From assembly GCA_054601695.1 (NCBI GenBank), contig BAAHQB010000106.1:496001-560000 (forward strand): a DNA stretch of 64,000 nucleotides. Reading direction: 5' to 3'. Positions within the stretch are counted from its first letter, which is position 1; each line of letters starts with the position of its first letter. The notes below the pieces were generated by a model that saw only the letters and a list, made by a program, of their open reading frames with translations, had not been told where the DNA came from and ran no database searches. This stretch comes from Amorphochlora amoebiformis (Eukaryota; Cercozoa; Chlorarachniophyceae). The translations under genes were made by a program, and so were the position numbers. Below, piece by piece: positions 1 through 63,371 of the stretch.

Positions 1-203
1 GCATAATATATTGTATATATATATATATATATAATACATTTACATCATGCGCATTTATGTACAACTCCAAACATCTAATTTTATATCGTCAAAAGTGCAT
101 TTATATTATACTATACAACTGCACTACCAGAGTTCATTGCCTATTAGCGTACTACCGGTGTACAATCGGTGCACAAACAATATTTGTGAGGTAATCTTTG
201 TAG

Positions 204-258
204 GAAACTGGAGGATCTGGCTAAGAAGTACGGCATCGATCATGGTAATATATATGTC

Positions 259-294
<36 letters not shown>

Positions 295-295
295 T

Positions 296-332
<37 letters not shown>

Positions 333-435
333 GTATATATATGCATATTTATATACATTATATATATATATACATATATACATATATACATATATATATA
401 CATATATATATATATCGCACATGAATGTGTAAAAA

Positions 436-492
<57 letters not shown>

Positions 493-526
493 CATATATA
501 CACATATTACATAGTATATATATATA

Positions 527-558
<32 letters not shown>

Positions 559-651
559 GTTACATACAAGTGTAACTATATATAAATAATTATATACCTT
601 TAATAGGTATGTATAGATATATATAAATATATATATATATATATGTATATA

Positions 652-687
<36 letters not shown>

Positions 688-694
688 CTATATA

Positions 695-734
<40 letters not shown>

Positions 735-767
735 CAGGTGTACGACCTAACATATGCACACCACATA

Positions 768-812
<45 letters not shown>

Positions 813-916
813 CCACATATACATAGTACGTATTATATATATATATATACATATATATTTATATATATATATAATCAAGTGTGCGACCTAACATATGTAT
901 ACAACATATCTATCCA

Positions 917-957
<41 letters not shown>

Positions 958-974
958 CACATATACATAGTACG

Positions 975-1005
<31 letters not shown>

Positions 1006-1096
1006 ATCAAATGTACGACCTAACATATGTATACGGTTATTAGAACACATCTAAGGACACTATGTAGCATACATATACACATGATATATGTAATAT

Positions 1097-1144
<48 letters not shown>

Positions 1145-1167
1145 TGATATAAGCTCGCACACTTGAT

Positions 1168-1207
<40 letters not shown>

Positions 1208-1354
1208 ATATATATTATGTATATATACCCTTACTAGAACATATCTCTTCCAAAACGGCCAATGTCGATGGAAAAAAGGTACCCATGTCGATGTGTATGT
1301 GTATATGGGTATACACTGTGTAAAATACACCACATATTCACGCATGTGTGTATT

Positions 1355-1446
<92 letters not shown>

Positions 1447-1868
1447 TGTATGCATATATAACCATCATCCCCTCTCCTCTCTAAACCGTTTGGAAAACCT
1501 CCAGAAATGTGAGTAGATATCTCGAAAAATGGTGTACAACTTAAAATTTTTCGCACATTGTAATAATACAAAAATGTCTAGAAACCGAATAATTATGGAC
1601 AAATACTTAAATTTTCGCCCAATATGATAGCTATCAAAAAGTATAAAAAAAAAAAAAATCTGTAGGGAAAAAAAAAAAAAAAAAACGGTTTTGTAGATAA
1701 TGGCATGTATTGTTCTCCAATCTCACGTCAAAAGTAAATTCCAAAAGTAAGTATAGAAAGTTATTGAAAATTGCTTTTTTTTGGGTAGATATTGATTGTT
1801 GACGTGAGATCAGAGAACGAGGCGAAAGCAACAGGGTACACAATGCTTATCTACACATATATATGTGC

Positions 1869-1903
<35 letters not shown>

Positions 1904-1949
1904 TACTATCTTATATTCATCGTTGATATGAGTAGATTACACACAATAC

Positions 1950-2036
<87 letters not shown>

Positions 2037-2098
2037 CATCCTTGTATGTGTGTATGTATTCTAATGCTCATGTTTGTGCGTATTGGATTCTCAGGATG

Positions 2099-2142
<44 letters not shown>

Positions 2143-2264
2143 TCATATGTATGTACAAGTATACTGTTCAGTATATACGTATATATTACATGTATGCAGG
2201 TATTATATCTATGCATTACACTTATAAGTACATGGAAAGAAACGTGTATTGATGAAACATATGT

Positions 2265-2297
<33 letters not shown>

Positions 2298-2444
2298 AAT
2301 ATATATATATATTTTTTAATTCACATATTTATTTACACGGTTCAGTATAAACATATATATATATATTATGTATTGATGAAACACATATAGGGTTCTCAAA
2401 GGTGCCGTGCGATCTGAATGCAGTATTTCCGCTACGGTATATAC

Positions 2445-2498
<54 letters not shown>

Positions 2499-2849
2499 TA
2501 AAACGTTTAGCATAGATTGTTATTTGCATATATACATAGCGTATAGGAATATATGTCATACACTTGGTATTGCGGAATTAATAGAATTTCATAGATAGAT
2601 AAAGAATATATATATATATGTATATATGTATATATGTATATATGTATATATATATATATATATGTACACACATATATACATACATAATAGACATATATAT
2701 ATATATATATATGTATTTTATATGTATGTGCATATTTACAGTATATGTCAACAGAATTGCGTGGATAACGGAATCAAGAAAGGCGTCATTCCCCCTGACC
2801 CTAAGAATTGCCCTCCAATTGTTGTATTCTGCAAGTCAGGTTGTATTTA

Positions 2850-2910
<61 letters not shown>

Positions 2911-3129
2911 AGTAGATATATATGTATGTATACATGACACCAAGAATTGCCCTCCAATTGTTGTATTCTGCAAGTCAGGTTGTATTTAATATATATAATA
3001 TATATATTTATATTTATATTTATATATAGTAGATATATATATATATAATATATGTATGTATACATGACACCAAGAAATGCCCTCCAATTGTTGTATTCTG
3101 CAAGTCAGGTCGTATTAATATATATGTAT

Positions 3130-3184
<55 letters not shown>

Positions 3185-3504
3185 TATAAACATATATATA
3201 TATATATATGTATATATATGTCTACACATACATATACACACATGTATACATGACACCAAGAAATGCCCTCAAATTGTAGCATTCTGCAAGTCGTATATGT
3301 AATATATATATATATATATATACATACATATATATATATATATATAGATATATATATATTCATATATATATATATATATATATGTATGTATATATATACA
3401 TATACATATATATATATATATATGCACGTATACATGACGCTAAGAAATGCTCTCCAATTGTATTCTACAAGTCAGGTCGTATTTAATATATATGTAATGT
3501 ATAT

Positions 3505-3538
<34 letters not shown>

Positions 3539-3557
3539 TGACACTATGAAATGCGTT

Positions 3558-3598
<41 letters not shown>

Positions 3599-3805
3599 TT
3601 CCTAGGCCGACGTGCCGCCCGATTTGCGGGTATGTTGAAGGAAAAGGGATATACCATTCTGGAAACTGGGTAAGATGTATATTTATACATATTATATATT
3701 TGTAAATATATATATATATGTGTGTATATACGTGTGTGTATATACGGCAGACATGAAGACACATGTGCACATAAACGTACATATATGCAAATAATTTAGA
3801 GGCGA

Positions 3806-3836
<31 letters not shown>

Positions 3837-3896
3837 CATACATATGTACATATATATAACCTATACCTACATAGTGATATACACGTTACATATTGT

Positions 3897-3928
<32 letters not shown>

Positions 3929-4298
3929 ATTATATAATTATACATATACATACATACACACATACATACATACATTATGATCGTATGCACATAATTACAG
4001 AAGTGTTTTTTTAGAAAGTGTACACAGACACTATGTATACATATGGTTGGTAGATATACAAGCATGTGTATGTATATATATATGTGTATATATGTATACA
4101 TACATACATATATATTTATACATATGTATGTATATATAATATACATACATACATACATAACATATATATTATATACATACACACATCCATATGTATATGA
4201 TGCAACTAGATATACGTATTACATTATGGCCTATTATTAGGGGCATCTATGACCTCGAAAAGAAATATGGAATCGAGTCGGAAAAGAAGCAAAAGTAA
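204..4298 (+). CDS. Rhodanese-like domain protein, 3' part (5 exons)
   Basis: Exons 204-244, 1238-1278, 2755-2839, 3606-3669 and 4241-4298 all have AG/GT borders. They join in frame (phases 1,0,1,2) into 95 residues ending in TAA at 4296-4298. The centre reads [15 protein letters not shown], followed by GYTILETGG. This is the rhodanese active-site loop C-x-S-G-R-R with the catalytic cysteine at residue 53 of the fragment, then the usual Gly-rich turn. Rhodanese domains move sulfane sulfur or act as related Cys-based enzymes; the substrate cannot be inferred. The C-terminus is short and lysine-rich (EKKQK). The first visible exon begins with one base of a split codon, so at least one exon lies before the window. 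The first two exons are small and less certain. The gene converges on the cap methyltransferase gene, and AATAAA follows the stop by about 70 bp. Confidence 0.8.
245..1237. repeat. TA-rich intron with ~130-bp repeat
   Basis: This is the intron of the rhodanese gene. It holds mainly (TA)n. A short unique motif containing CGACCTAACATATG recurs three times near 738-765, 880-905 and 1012-1032, flanked by TA tracts. It resembles the junction copies seen elsewhere, but I could not match it to an exon of this gene. Confidence 0.6.
1279..2754. repeat. TA-rich intron
   Basis: This is the intron between the second and third visible rhodanese exons. It holds (TA)n tracts with short non-TA stretches (1480-1860, 2040-2100, 2380-2440, 2500-2600), including an A/T homopolymer patch near 1645-1690. 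I found no convincing exon in these stretches. Confidence 0.6.
2840..3605 (+). repeat. Five donor-side copies of rhodanese exon 3 end in TA array
   Basis: The last ~40 bp of the exon ending at 2839, with its donor and the start of the intron, recurs at about 2937-2989, 3066-3118, 3248-3297, 3433-3485 and, decayed, 3538-3556. The copies are separated by (TA)n. Each lacks the 5' part of the exon and keeps the donor side. The later copies carry more substitutions (AAGAAATGC for AAGAATTGC, lost bases near TTGTATTC). Confidence 0.85.
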
Positions 4299-4366
4299 AA
4301 CTTTGTCCTACGGCTAGTTACATATCATGATTTGCATCATGCGGAACAGCACATACTATGAAATTC

Positions 4367-4372
4367 AATAAA
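4367..4372 (+). terminator. Poly(A) signal of the rhodanese gene
   Basis: AATAAA lies 69 bp after the TAA stop, in sequence that is not a TA array. It is the canonical eukaryotic cleavage and polyadenylation hexamer. Placement fits a short 3' UTR. Confidence 0.6.
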
Positions 4373-4697
4373 TTTTCAATATAAATCATCGTTTTCTGGC
4401 TATGATAATTAACAACTTCACTACTAGTTATCATTAGGAATTATAATTAAGATAATCTAGATAATAATTAGCTAGATTAACCTAGTGACTAGGAGTGAAG
4501 ATCCTACCGTTGATTCATGACCATGCAGTGGGCCAGTGCCAGCTGTGGCGTACAAAAAGTATTAGGTATCGAGTCGAGACTGGCTATGACAGAGGCTTAA
4601 ATTATCTTGCGTGCAGTTCACCTCGGATTTGGATGAGTGTCAGCGTTAAATGTCAACTGTAACAGCGGCCGCTTGAAGGACTAGATGCTGTGATGTT

Positions 4698-4703
4698 TTT
4701 ATT
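4698..4703 (-). terminator. Poly(A) signal of the cap methyltransferase gene
   Basis: On the - strand AATAAA lies about 40 bp downstream of the TGA stop of the last exon (4744-4809). This supports that exon as the true 3' terminal exon. Confidence 0.6.
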
Positions 4704-4743
4704 TTGGTCAGTCTATTTGCTGACTTCGAGAATATAGAAGACT

Positions 4744-42172
<37,429 letters not shown>

Positions 42173-42607
42173 GCGAAAAGATATTAGGTGAAAATATGAA
42201 TTGATATTGATTTTACATATACGGATATCAAAATAGATAATGTAAGGACTTAATATACACATATACATATCTATATATCTTATATAAATATATCAAAATA
42301 TTAGATAAAAAGTCGCTTCTACGCCGCTGAAGGCGCCGGGTGAGCGATAATGATCACCTCTCGCCCTCGTGGGGGGGCATTTAGGGGTTACAAGGGAGAG
42401 GAAATACTACTTTACATGCTTTCCAATATGTTCCGAATTACTGAAACTTTCTTCATTTTTGTCCACTTTTTCCGCCGATATTTTGGGCTCTGCTTCTCGG
42501 CGACTCCAGAAAATTCGATAGCAAGGTTTTTGGGGGGAAGCCGTATTGTCGCGAAGAGTAGCGTCTACAAGAGATTTTAGCGTGGAGTTGTCTCCAGCGG
42601 AAGGATC
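42173..42607. promoter_or_regulatory. Probable bidirectional promoter between CMTR1 and the DHHC gene
   Basis: The two ATG codons diverge across 435 bp of mostly unique sequence, higher in G+C toward the DHHC side. A TATAAATATAT element lies near 42284, closer to CMTR1. An upstream open frame starting at 42350 is in phase with the DHHC ATG but stops at 42578-42580, 27 bp before it. The DHHC gene therefore starts at 42608. Confidence 0.6.
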
Positions 42608-54864
<12,257 letters not shown>

Positions 54865-55694
54865 TCGGATCAGTGATTGCGATTTTTCGACGAATAGACT
54901 TGCAATTGTCTAGTTGTGACTCACACGAAGTCACTAGAGTCAAGGAGTATATTCTAAAGATAGAAGTTCGAGTACACTGGATCTGGAAGACATAGCAGCT
55001 AGTTCAGTAGGATTATCTAGATTATATCTAGTATGTATAGCAACTCGAGTCTAGGAAGAGTCACGTTATTGCGTTAAGCCGCGGTCAACTAAGTTTGATT
55101 TAATGTCTAGAATGTCTAGAATGTTTCCAAACTACACTAGCTACAATCACTAGAGTCTAGAGAATCATGAAGCCATAATCACAATAATAGTACCAGTTAT
55201 CTAGATTATCTAGTTGTATCTAATGTATACTAGTATACACACTAGACTAGTTCAGGTAAGCAATATCGTAGTAAAGCTAGTAGACACAAGATAAAACATT
55301 AGCTTTTTGATGCCTTCAGCGAGATAATAAATCTAGTAAAGTAAATCACTATCGCCATAGTAACCATTATAACTTGATGCTAGAAATGGCTCATCTATGA
55401 TAACGACCAGTATAATCCATTGTCTAGATTGCCACGAGCCCGGGCCTCACAAAGTGCCGGAAAAAAAAGAAGAGAAAGAGATTCACGAAGTCTTATCTCT
55501 AGTATCTAGGGACTCGTCTCTCCAGTTTGAGTTGGTTTTGTATGCAGTTCGGTCTCGACCAACTCAGCGATTGACCCTCGTCTGGCTGTCAGCATCTTCT
55601 GCTTTTTAGCGGCAGAACCGAATCTAGGGTTGAGATTAGAATTAGGGTTAGGGTTGGGTTAGGGTTAGGGTTTGGGTTAGGGTTAGGGTTAGGG
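54865..55694. other. Convergent 3' intergenic region, strongly CTAG-enriched
   Basis: This is unique sequence after the DHHC stop. I count about 22 CTAG tetranucleotides between 54900 and 55530, many as TCTAGA, ACTAGT or ATCTAGATTATCTAG. An AATAAA lies at 55326-55331. The pyruvate kinase stop lies at the far end. Confidence 0.7.
55397..55609 (+). CDS. Small open reading frame, hypothetical
   Basis: A 70-codon ATG-to-TAG frame in non-repetitive sequence between the convergent DHHC-like and pyruvate kinase genes. The product is mixed (CLDCHEPGPHKVPEKKEEKE, then a Leu/Val-rich end) with no motif I know. No promoter or introns are evident. It may be chance, because its codons include several of the local CTAG words. 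Confidence 0.2.
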   Translation: MITTSIIHCLDCHEPGPHKVPEKKEEKEIHEVLSLVSRDSSLQFELVLYAVRSRPTQRLTLVWLSASSAF

Positions 55695-55705
55695 TTAGGG
55701 TTGGT
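55620..55705 (+). repeat. Telomere-type array at the pyruvate kinase 3' end
   Basis: About nine TTAGGG or TTAGGGTTGGG/TTTGGG variants. On the sense (-) strand of pyruvate kinase this reads CCCTAA, and the first unit supplies the in-frame TAA stop. Confidence 0.9.
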
Positions 55706-56025
55706 TAAGGTGAGAGATTTGGGTCTGGGTTATTATAGTGTCAGGGCTAGTTGGGGATAGAGATTTGGATTTAGGAGGTATGGTGACATACCTGGCCATG
55801 CGCACGGTGTTATGTAGGGATGGATAAGGGCAGCTGAGATATGTATGTATGTATGTATATGAAAATGTATAGATATACGTTATATATATATATATATATA
55901 TTATAAGCATATATAATATATAAAATATATAGTATATACAATATATAAATATATTATCTATATATATATATATTTATGTGTATATATGTACATACTTATA
56001 ATATATATATATATATATATACATA

Positions 56026-56070
<45 letters not shown>

Positions 56071-56219
56071 ACATATATATATATATATAACATACATATT
56101 CACATATAATATATATATATATATATATATACATATATAAAAAATATATATATATATTATACATATACATATATGCATATACATATTTATATATATACAT
56201 ATATATATATATATATACC

Positions 56220-56262
<43 letters not shown>

Positions 56263-56365
56263 CTTGGGATGTACATGTGCGTACAGAAGATACGTTAGAT
56301 CAAATGTAAACTCACATGTATATATTCATACACACACAATATATATATATATATATATACATATG

Positions 56366-56404
<39 letters not shown>

Positions 56405-56445
56405 GTATACATGCATATATATACATCTAATATCTATATACACAC

Positions 56446-56492
<47 letters not shown>

Positions 56493-56698
56493 TTAATCTT
56501 GACAATTAAATGACATAAGTATATTCATTGATGAAAACACAATAAAGGAATGCTTTGATTATATACAATGGTCAATACACATCATGCTCAACAATACATA
56601 AATATTATACATAATATTCCTACATATAATATATATATATGTATGTATATATATATATATATATATCTATATATAATATATGTATATATAATATATAT

Positions 56699-56732
<34 letters not shown>

Positions 56733-56846
56733 ATATATGTATATAATATATATATATATATATAACCGATGAGAACAGAAAACAGCTGTTTTCCCTTCGA
56801 GGTGAGATCCACATATCTATAATGCATATATATATATACATATACC

Positions 56847-56877
<31 letters not shown>

Positions 56878-56993
56878 GCATGTATGTATATGTGTATATA
56901 TGCATATTTATATGCATTTTAAAAAAAGGATCTTTTAAAGTATACGTAAATGTATATATACAAAGAGACGCATATATATATACACACACACAA

Positions 56994-57041
<48 letters not shown>

Positions 57042-58528
57042 TCACACGTGCACAAATATTCACACATCATTCACATATACACACACACACACATATAACT
57101 ACACATACATACCATTGACATATATACCTTAAGAACCTCCCCTTCTATCGCCAACAAGAATGCATCTGAGTCCTTAAATTCAGTTTCCTAATTAATTTAT
57201 CGCTGAATTAGTCCTTAGATTCAGTTTCCAAATTAATTTATCGCTAAATCAGTCCTTAGATTCAGTTTCCTAATTAATTTATCGCTAAATTAGTCCTTAG
57301 ATTCAGTTTCCAAATTAATTTATCGCTAAATTAGTCCTTAGATTCAGTTTCCTAATTAATTTATCGCTAAATTAGTCCTTATCGCTAAATTTAAAATTTC
57401 TAGGGTTAGACGTAAGGTCAAGGTAATTGTTAGCGATAGAGGGTTATGAATGTATGTGTATGTATTATAGGTTTGTATATGTATGAATGTATGTGTGTAT
57501 GTATGTATGCATACGTGTGTGATATTATATATATATATATATATATATATAGTGCTAGCGTCAGAGGGTTAAGGTTATGGTCTAGAGGGCTAGGTTAGTA
57601 TGTTAGGTTAAGAGTTAAGGTTGTGAGCTTAGGTTTAGGATTAGAAGGGTTAGGGTTAGAAGGGTTAGGGTTAGGGTTAGGGTTAGGGTTAGGGTTTAGG
57701 ACTAGGGTTAGGAGGGTTAGGGTTAACGGGTTAGTTAGGGTTAGGGTTAGAAGGTTTAGGTTAGGGTTATGGTCAGGGTTGGTTAGGGTTAGGGTTAGAA
57801 GGGGTTTGGTAAGGATAAGGGTTAGGGTTAGGATAAGGGTTAGAATTACAGTTTAGCGTTAGGGTTAGGGATAGTGTTAGGAGGATTCTTAGCGTTAGGG
57901 TTAGGAAGATTACAAGGGTTAGGGTTAGGGTTAGGAGGGTTAGGGTTAGGAGGGTTAGGGTTAGCAGGGTTAGGGTTAGGAGGGTTAGGGTTAGGAGGGT
58001 TAGGGTTAGGAGGGTTAGGGTTAGGAGGGTTAGGGTTAGGAGGGTTAGGCTTAGGAGGGTTAGGGTGAGGAGGGTTAGGGTTATGAGGGTTAGGGTTATG
58101 AGGGTTAGGGTAGAGGTTATTGTGGGAGGGTTAGGGTTAGGAGGGTTAGGGTTAGGAGAGTTAAGGTGAGGAGGGTTAAGGTTAGAAGGCTTAGGGTTAG
58201 GAGGGTTAGGGTGAGGGTTAGGGTTAGGAGGGTTAGGGTGAGGGTTAGGTTTAGGAGAATTAGGGTGAGGAGGGTTAGGGTGAGGAGGGCTAGGGTTAGG
58301 GGGGTTAGGGTTAGAAGGTTAGGGTGAGGGGGGTTAGTGAGGTTTTGGGTTAGGAGGGTTAGGGTGAGAAGGCTTAGGGTGAGGAAGGTTAGGGTGAGGA
58401 GGGTTAGGGTTAGGAGGGTTAGGGTTAGGGATAGGATTTGACGTTGTCGAGTAGAATCGCGGTACACCCGTAGAGAACCTAAATGAGGGTTTATATACAA
58501 TTACATATGTACATGTACACACACACAC

Positions 58529-58566
<38 letters not shown>

Positions 58567-58877
58567 CATACATGTAAAAATATATATATATATATTTATA
58601 TATATATATATGTAAATATATAAAGGTATATATATATATAGATGTACGCATATATACGTATATATTTACATATTTATACGTGTGTTTAAAATACATAAAT
58701 AAATACGCAAATATGTGATACAACTACGAGATTATATAGGTCTTGAGAGAATATCACTATAATAACGACACACCTAGAATGTATATATATACATACATAT
58801 ATATATGTATATGTGTATATATATATATATGTATATATATATGTATATATATATAATGTATATATATATATATAATA

Positions 58878-58918
<41 letters not shown>

Positions 58919-59357
58919 CATACCCCAATATGTATTACCGCTACAAGATTATATAACTTTTGAGAGAATGTCACACATATATATATATATATGTATATAT
59001 TTGTGTATATATATATATATATATACATATACATACCCCAATATGTACTACCGCTACAAGATTACATAACTTTTGAGAGAATGTGACACATATATTTATG
59101 TATACACATATATATATATATATATACATATATGTATATACATATACGTAGCCCAATATGTATTACCGATACATATACATACACACACCCCAATATGTAC
59201 TACCGCTACAAGATTATATAACTTTTGAGAGAATGTGACACATATATTTATGTATATATATATATATACATATATGTATATATATATATATATATATAGC
59301 TCAATATGTATTACCGCTACAAGATTATATAACTTTGGAGAGAATGTGACACATATA

Positions 59358-59398
<41 letters not shown>

Positions 59399-59446
59399 TC
59401 CCCAATATGAATTACCGCTACAAGATTATAACTTTTGAGAGAATGT

Positions 59447-59498
<52 letters not shown>

Positions 59499-59646
59499 CC
59501 AATATGTATTACCGCTACAAGATTATATAAATTTTGAGAGAATGTCACATATATATATATATATGTATACATATGTATATATATATATATATATATACCC
59601 CAATATGTATTACCGCTACAAGATTATATAACTTTTGAGAGTATGT

Positions 59647-59682
<36 letters not shown>

Positions 59683-59768
59683 CCAATATTTATTACCGCT
59701 ACAAGATTATATAACTTTTGAGAGAATGTCACACACATATATATATGTATATATGTGTATATACATAT

Positions 59769-59827
<59 letters not shown>

Positions 59828-59892
59828 CACATACCCCAATATTTATTACCGCTACAAGATTATGTAACTTTTGAGAGAATGTGACACACACA

Positions 59893-59928
<36 letters not shown>

Positions 59929-60011
59929 CCGCTACAAGATTATATAACTTTTGAGAGAATGTGACTATAATAATCGGACAGCTAGGACGAAGCTTTGACA
60001 TTCGGCTGAAA

Positions 60012-60070
<59 letters not shown>

Positions 60071-60332
60071 ATATACATCAATACACACACACATATATAT
60101 GTATATATATGCATACATATATATATATATATGTACATATATATATATATATTTCTGTGTATATAGTATGTATATTATATTACCTTGCCATTTCGTACGA
60201 CATGCAGAAGAAGATAATAGCGTCTGGATATATGCATATATTTACATATATACATGCATATATATATATATATGTATACATACATAACTACATATATATA
60301 TATATATATATAATATAGTATATATATATACA

Positions 60333-60377
<45 letters not shown>

Positions 60378-60447
60378 TATACATATATATACATATATAT
60401 ATAAATATATATATATACATATATATGCTCCAAGCGCATTCATATAC

Positions 60448-60501
<54 letters not shown>

Positions 60502-60591
60502 GTATATCTCAAATATCCTAAGAGGATGTATGATTCACTCTACTTATATTTGAACATTATAAATATACAAATGTATATCTCCACACAAACA

Positions 60592-60629
<38 letters not shown>

Positions 60630-60752
60630 CATGTATATACCCATACACATACATATATAATCTGAAGTACATATATATATATATATATATATACATTTAT
60701 ATGTATTTATATTATATTATATATATATATATATATATACATGCCTTTATAG

Positions 60753-60804
<52 letters not shown>

Positions 60805-60867
60805 GATATGGACATACTTACACACACACACACACATATAATAATATATATATATACACACATATAC

Positions 60868-60903
<36 letters not shown>

Positions 60904-61230
60904 TTGTGTGTGTGTGTGTGTGTGTGAGGTATCCTACGAGCATGTGTAATTCTGGCGGCGGTGATAGCACTATGAGCAATTGCGTACCGAAATCTCATCT
61001 AATATACATATATATATATATATACATATATATATATGTATAATATATATACATATTATATAAATATATATATATGTATATATATGTATATATATGATAT
61101 ATATATATATATATATATATATGATGTATATATATATATATACATATGATATATATATATATATATGAATAAATATGGCATGTCGGAATCAAACTTCATC
61201 TACAATACATACAGACCTACATACACACAC

Positions 61231-61276
<46 letters not shown>

Positions 61277-61616
61277 ATAAATATATAATATATATATGCA
61301 CACACATATATATATATGTACATGTTTTATATATAATATATATATATATTTACGTATATATATATATACGTATATACATATATATATATACATATATATA
61401 TATTTATATATATATATATATCTATATATATATATACATACATATACATATATATATATATATTTATATATATATATATATGAATGTAGATTTACGTATG
61501 TAAAACCATCAAGTATTCGTATACACATAATATATATATGTATAATATATAGAAATATATATAAAACATATATAAATATATATATATATATATATTTATA
61601 TATTTTTATATATATT

Positions 61617-61709
<93 letters not shown>

Positions 61710-61735
61710 ATTATATAATATTGATATATATATAT

Positions 61736-61774
<39 letters not shown>

Positions 61775-62123
61775 CCTATATACATATATATATATATATA
61801 AGCATGTAAATATAAATCTGTACATGTATATATTGCATATATATATATATACATATGTATATATGTATGTATGTATATAGATATATATGTTTGTATATAT
61901 AACCTTTTCCTCTTTTGTGTCTTGCACAGGTTTATTTCTTTGAAATAGCTTTGCAAACTCTCGCGAAGAGTTCTATATGAACCATATATATGTATAAATA
62001 TAATATATATATATGTATATATATATAGTGCATATATACATATATATATACATAGATATGTATATATGTGTATAATTATGTATGCATTAATAATCAATAT
62101 ATTTATGTATCCATCCATATGTA

Positions 62124-62165
<42 letters not shown>

Positions 62166-62172
62166 TATACAC

Positions 62173-62245
<73 letters not shown>

Positions 62246-62355
62246 GGCAAATCAACATGTAAATAATACATTTTTTTAAGTATATTCATATTTATGTATA
62301 CAGTTATATATATATATATATACATTTATGTAAATATATATATATATATATATTG

Positions 62356-62396
<41 letters not shown>

Positions 62397-63186
62397 TTGT
62401 ATACATTTAATTGTATACGCAAATCTTGCCGAAAAAAAAAAAGAAAAATTGAAATTAATAATACTTCGGCCTCGATGCAAATCTGAGACATCATTTGGAC
62501 CGTTTCGCACGGGTATTCACCCACAGCCGACTCTCCTGACAACATGACTGCATCCTATAATTATATTAATACCTAAAAAAATACGAAGATAATGTAAATA
62601 TATTTATATCTGTATATGCAAATACATGTATACATACCGTAAGCTTTAAGCCTAGCTAATCCTAACCCTAGCATAACCCAAAACCTTACCCTAACCCTAA
62701 CCCTAACCGTAGCCCTTACCCTTACCCTAATCTTAAGCAACTTAATCCATATACTATTCAAGACACCTAAGTTCTAATTTTAGAGCTAACACTAAATCTA
62801 GGGGTAGGAGCTAACCCTAAATCTAGGGTTAGAGCTAAACCTAAATCTATGGTTAGGAGCTAACCCTAAATCTAGGGTTAAGAGCTAACCCTAATCTAGG
62901 GTTAGGAGCTAACCCTAAATCTAAGGTTAGGAGCTAACCCTAAATCTAGGGTTAGGAGCTAACCCTAAATCTAGGGTTAGGAGCTAACCCTAAATCTAGG
63001 GTTAGGAGCTAACCCTAAATCTAGGGTTAGGAGCTAACCCTAAATCTAGGGTTAGGAGCTAACCCTAAATCTAGGGTCAGGAGCTAACCCTAAATCTAGG
63101 GTTTGGTTACCGTGCCGTCGAAGCATGCGTTCGCTACGTCCGATACTTCTGCGCGAGTAGGGGCAGCGGCATGGGTCATAGATCTG

Positions 63187-63233
<47 letters not shown>

Positions 63234-63304
63234 ATATATGTGTATATATGTGTATATATATATATACAACTACACATGTATATATGTATGTATATGTATA
63301 TATC

Positions 63305-63371
<67 letters not shown>

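Larger units (their letters stand above)
4299..4743. other. Convergent 3' intergenic region, CTAG-rich
   Basis: This is unique sequence between two convergent genes. It contains both poly(A) hexamers and a cluster of CTAG tetranucleotides between about 4312 and 4500. No open frame of note. The other convergent gap in this window (54865-55694) has the same CTAG enrichment. Confidence 0.6.

Noticed and set aside
57623-58500. Gly/Leu-rich and Leu/Thr-rich frames
   Set aside because: Translation of telomere-like repeats in a pyruvate kinase intron.
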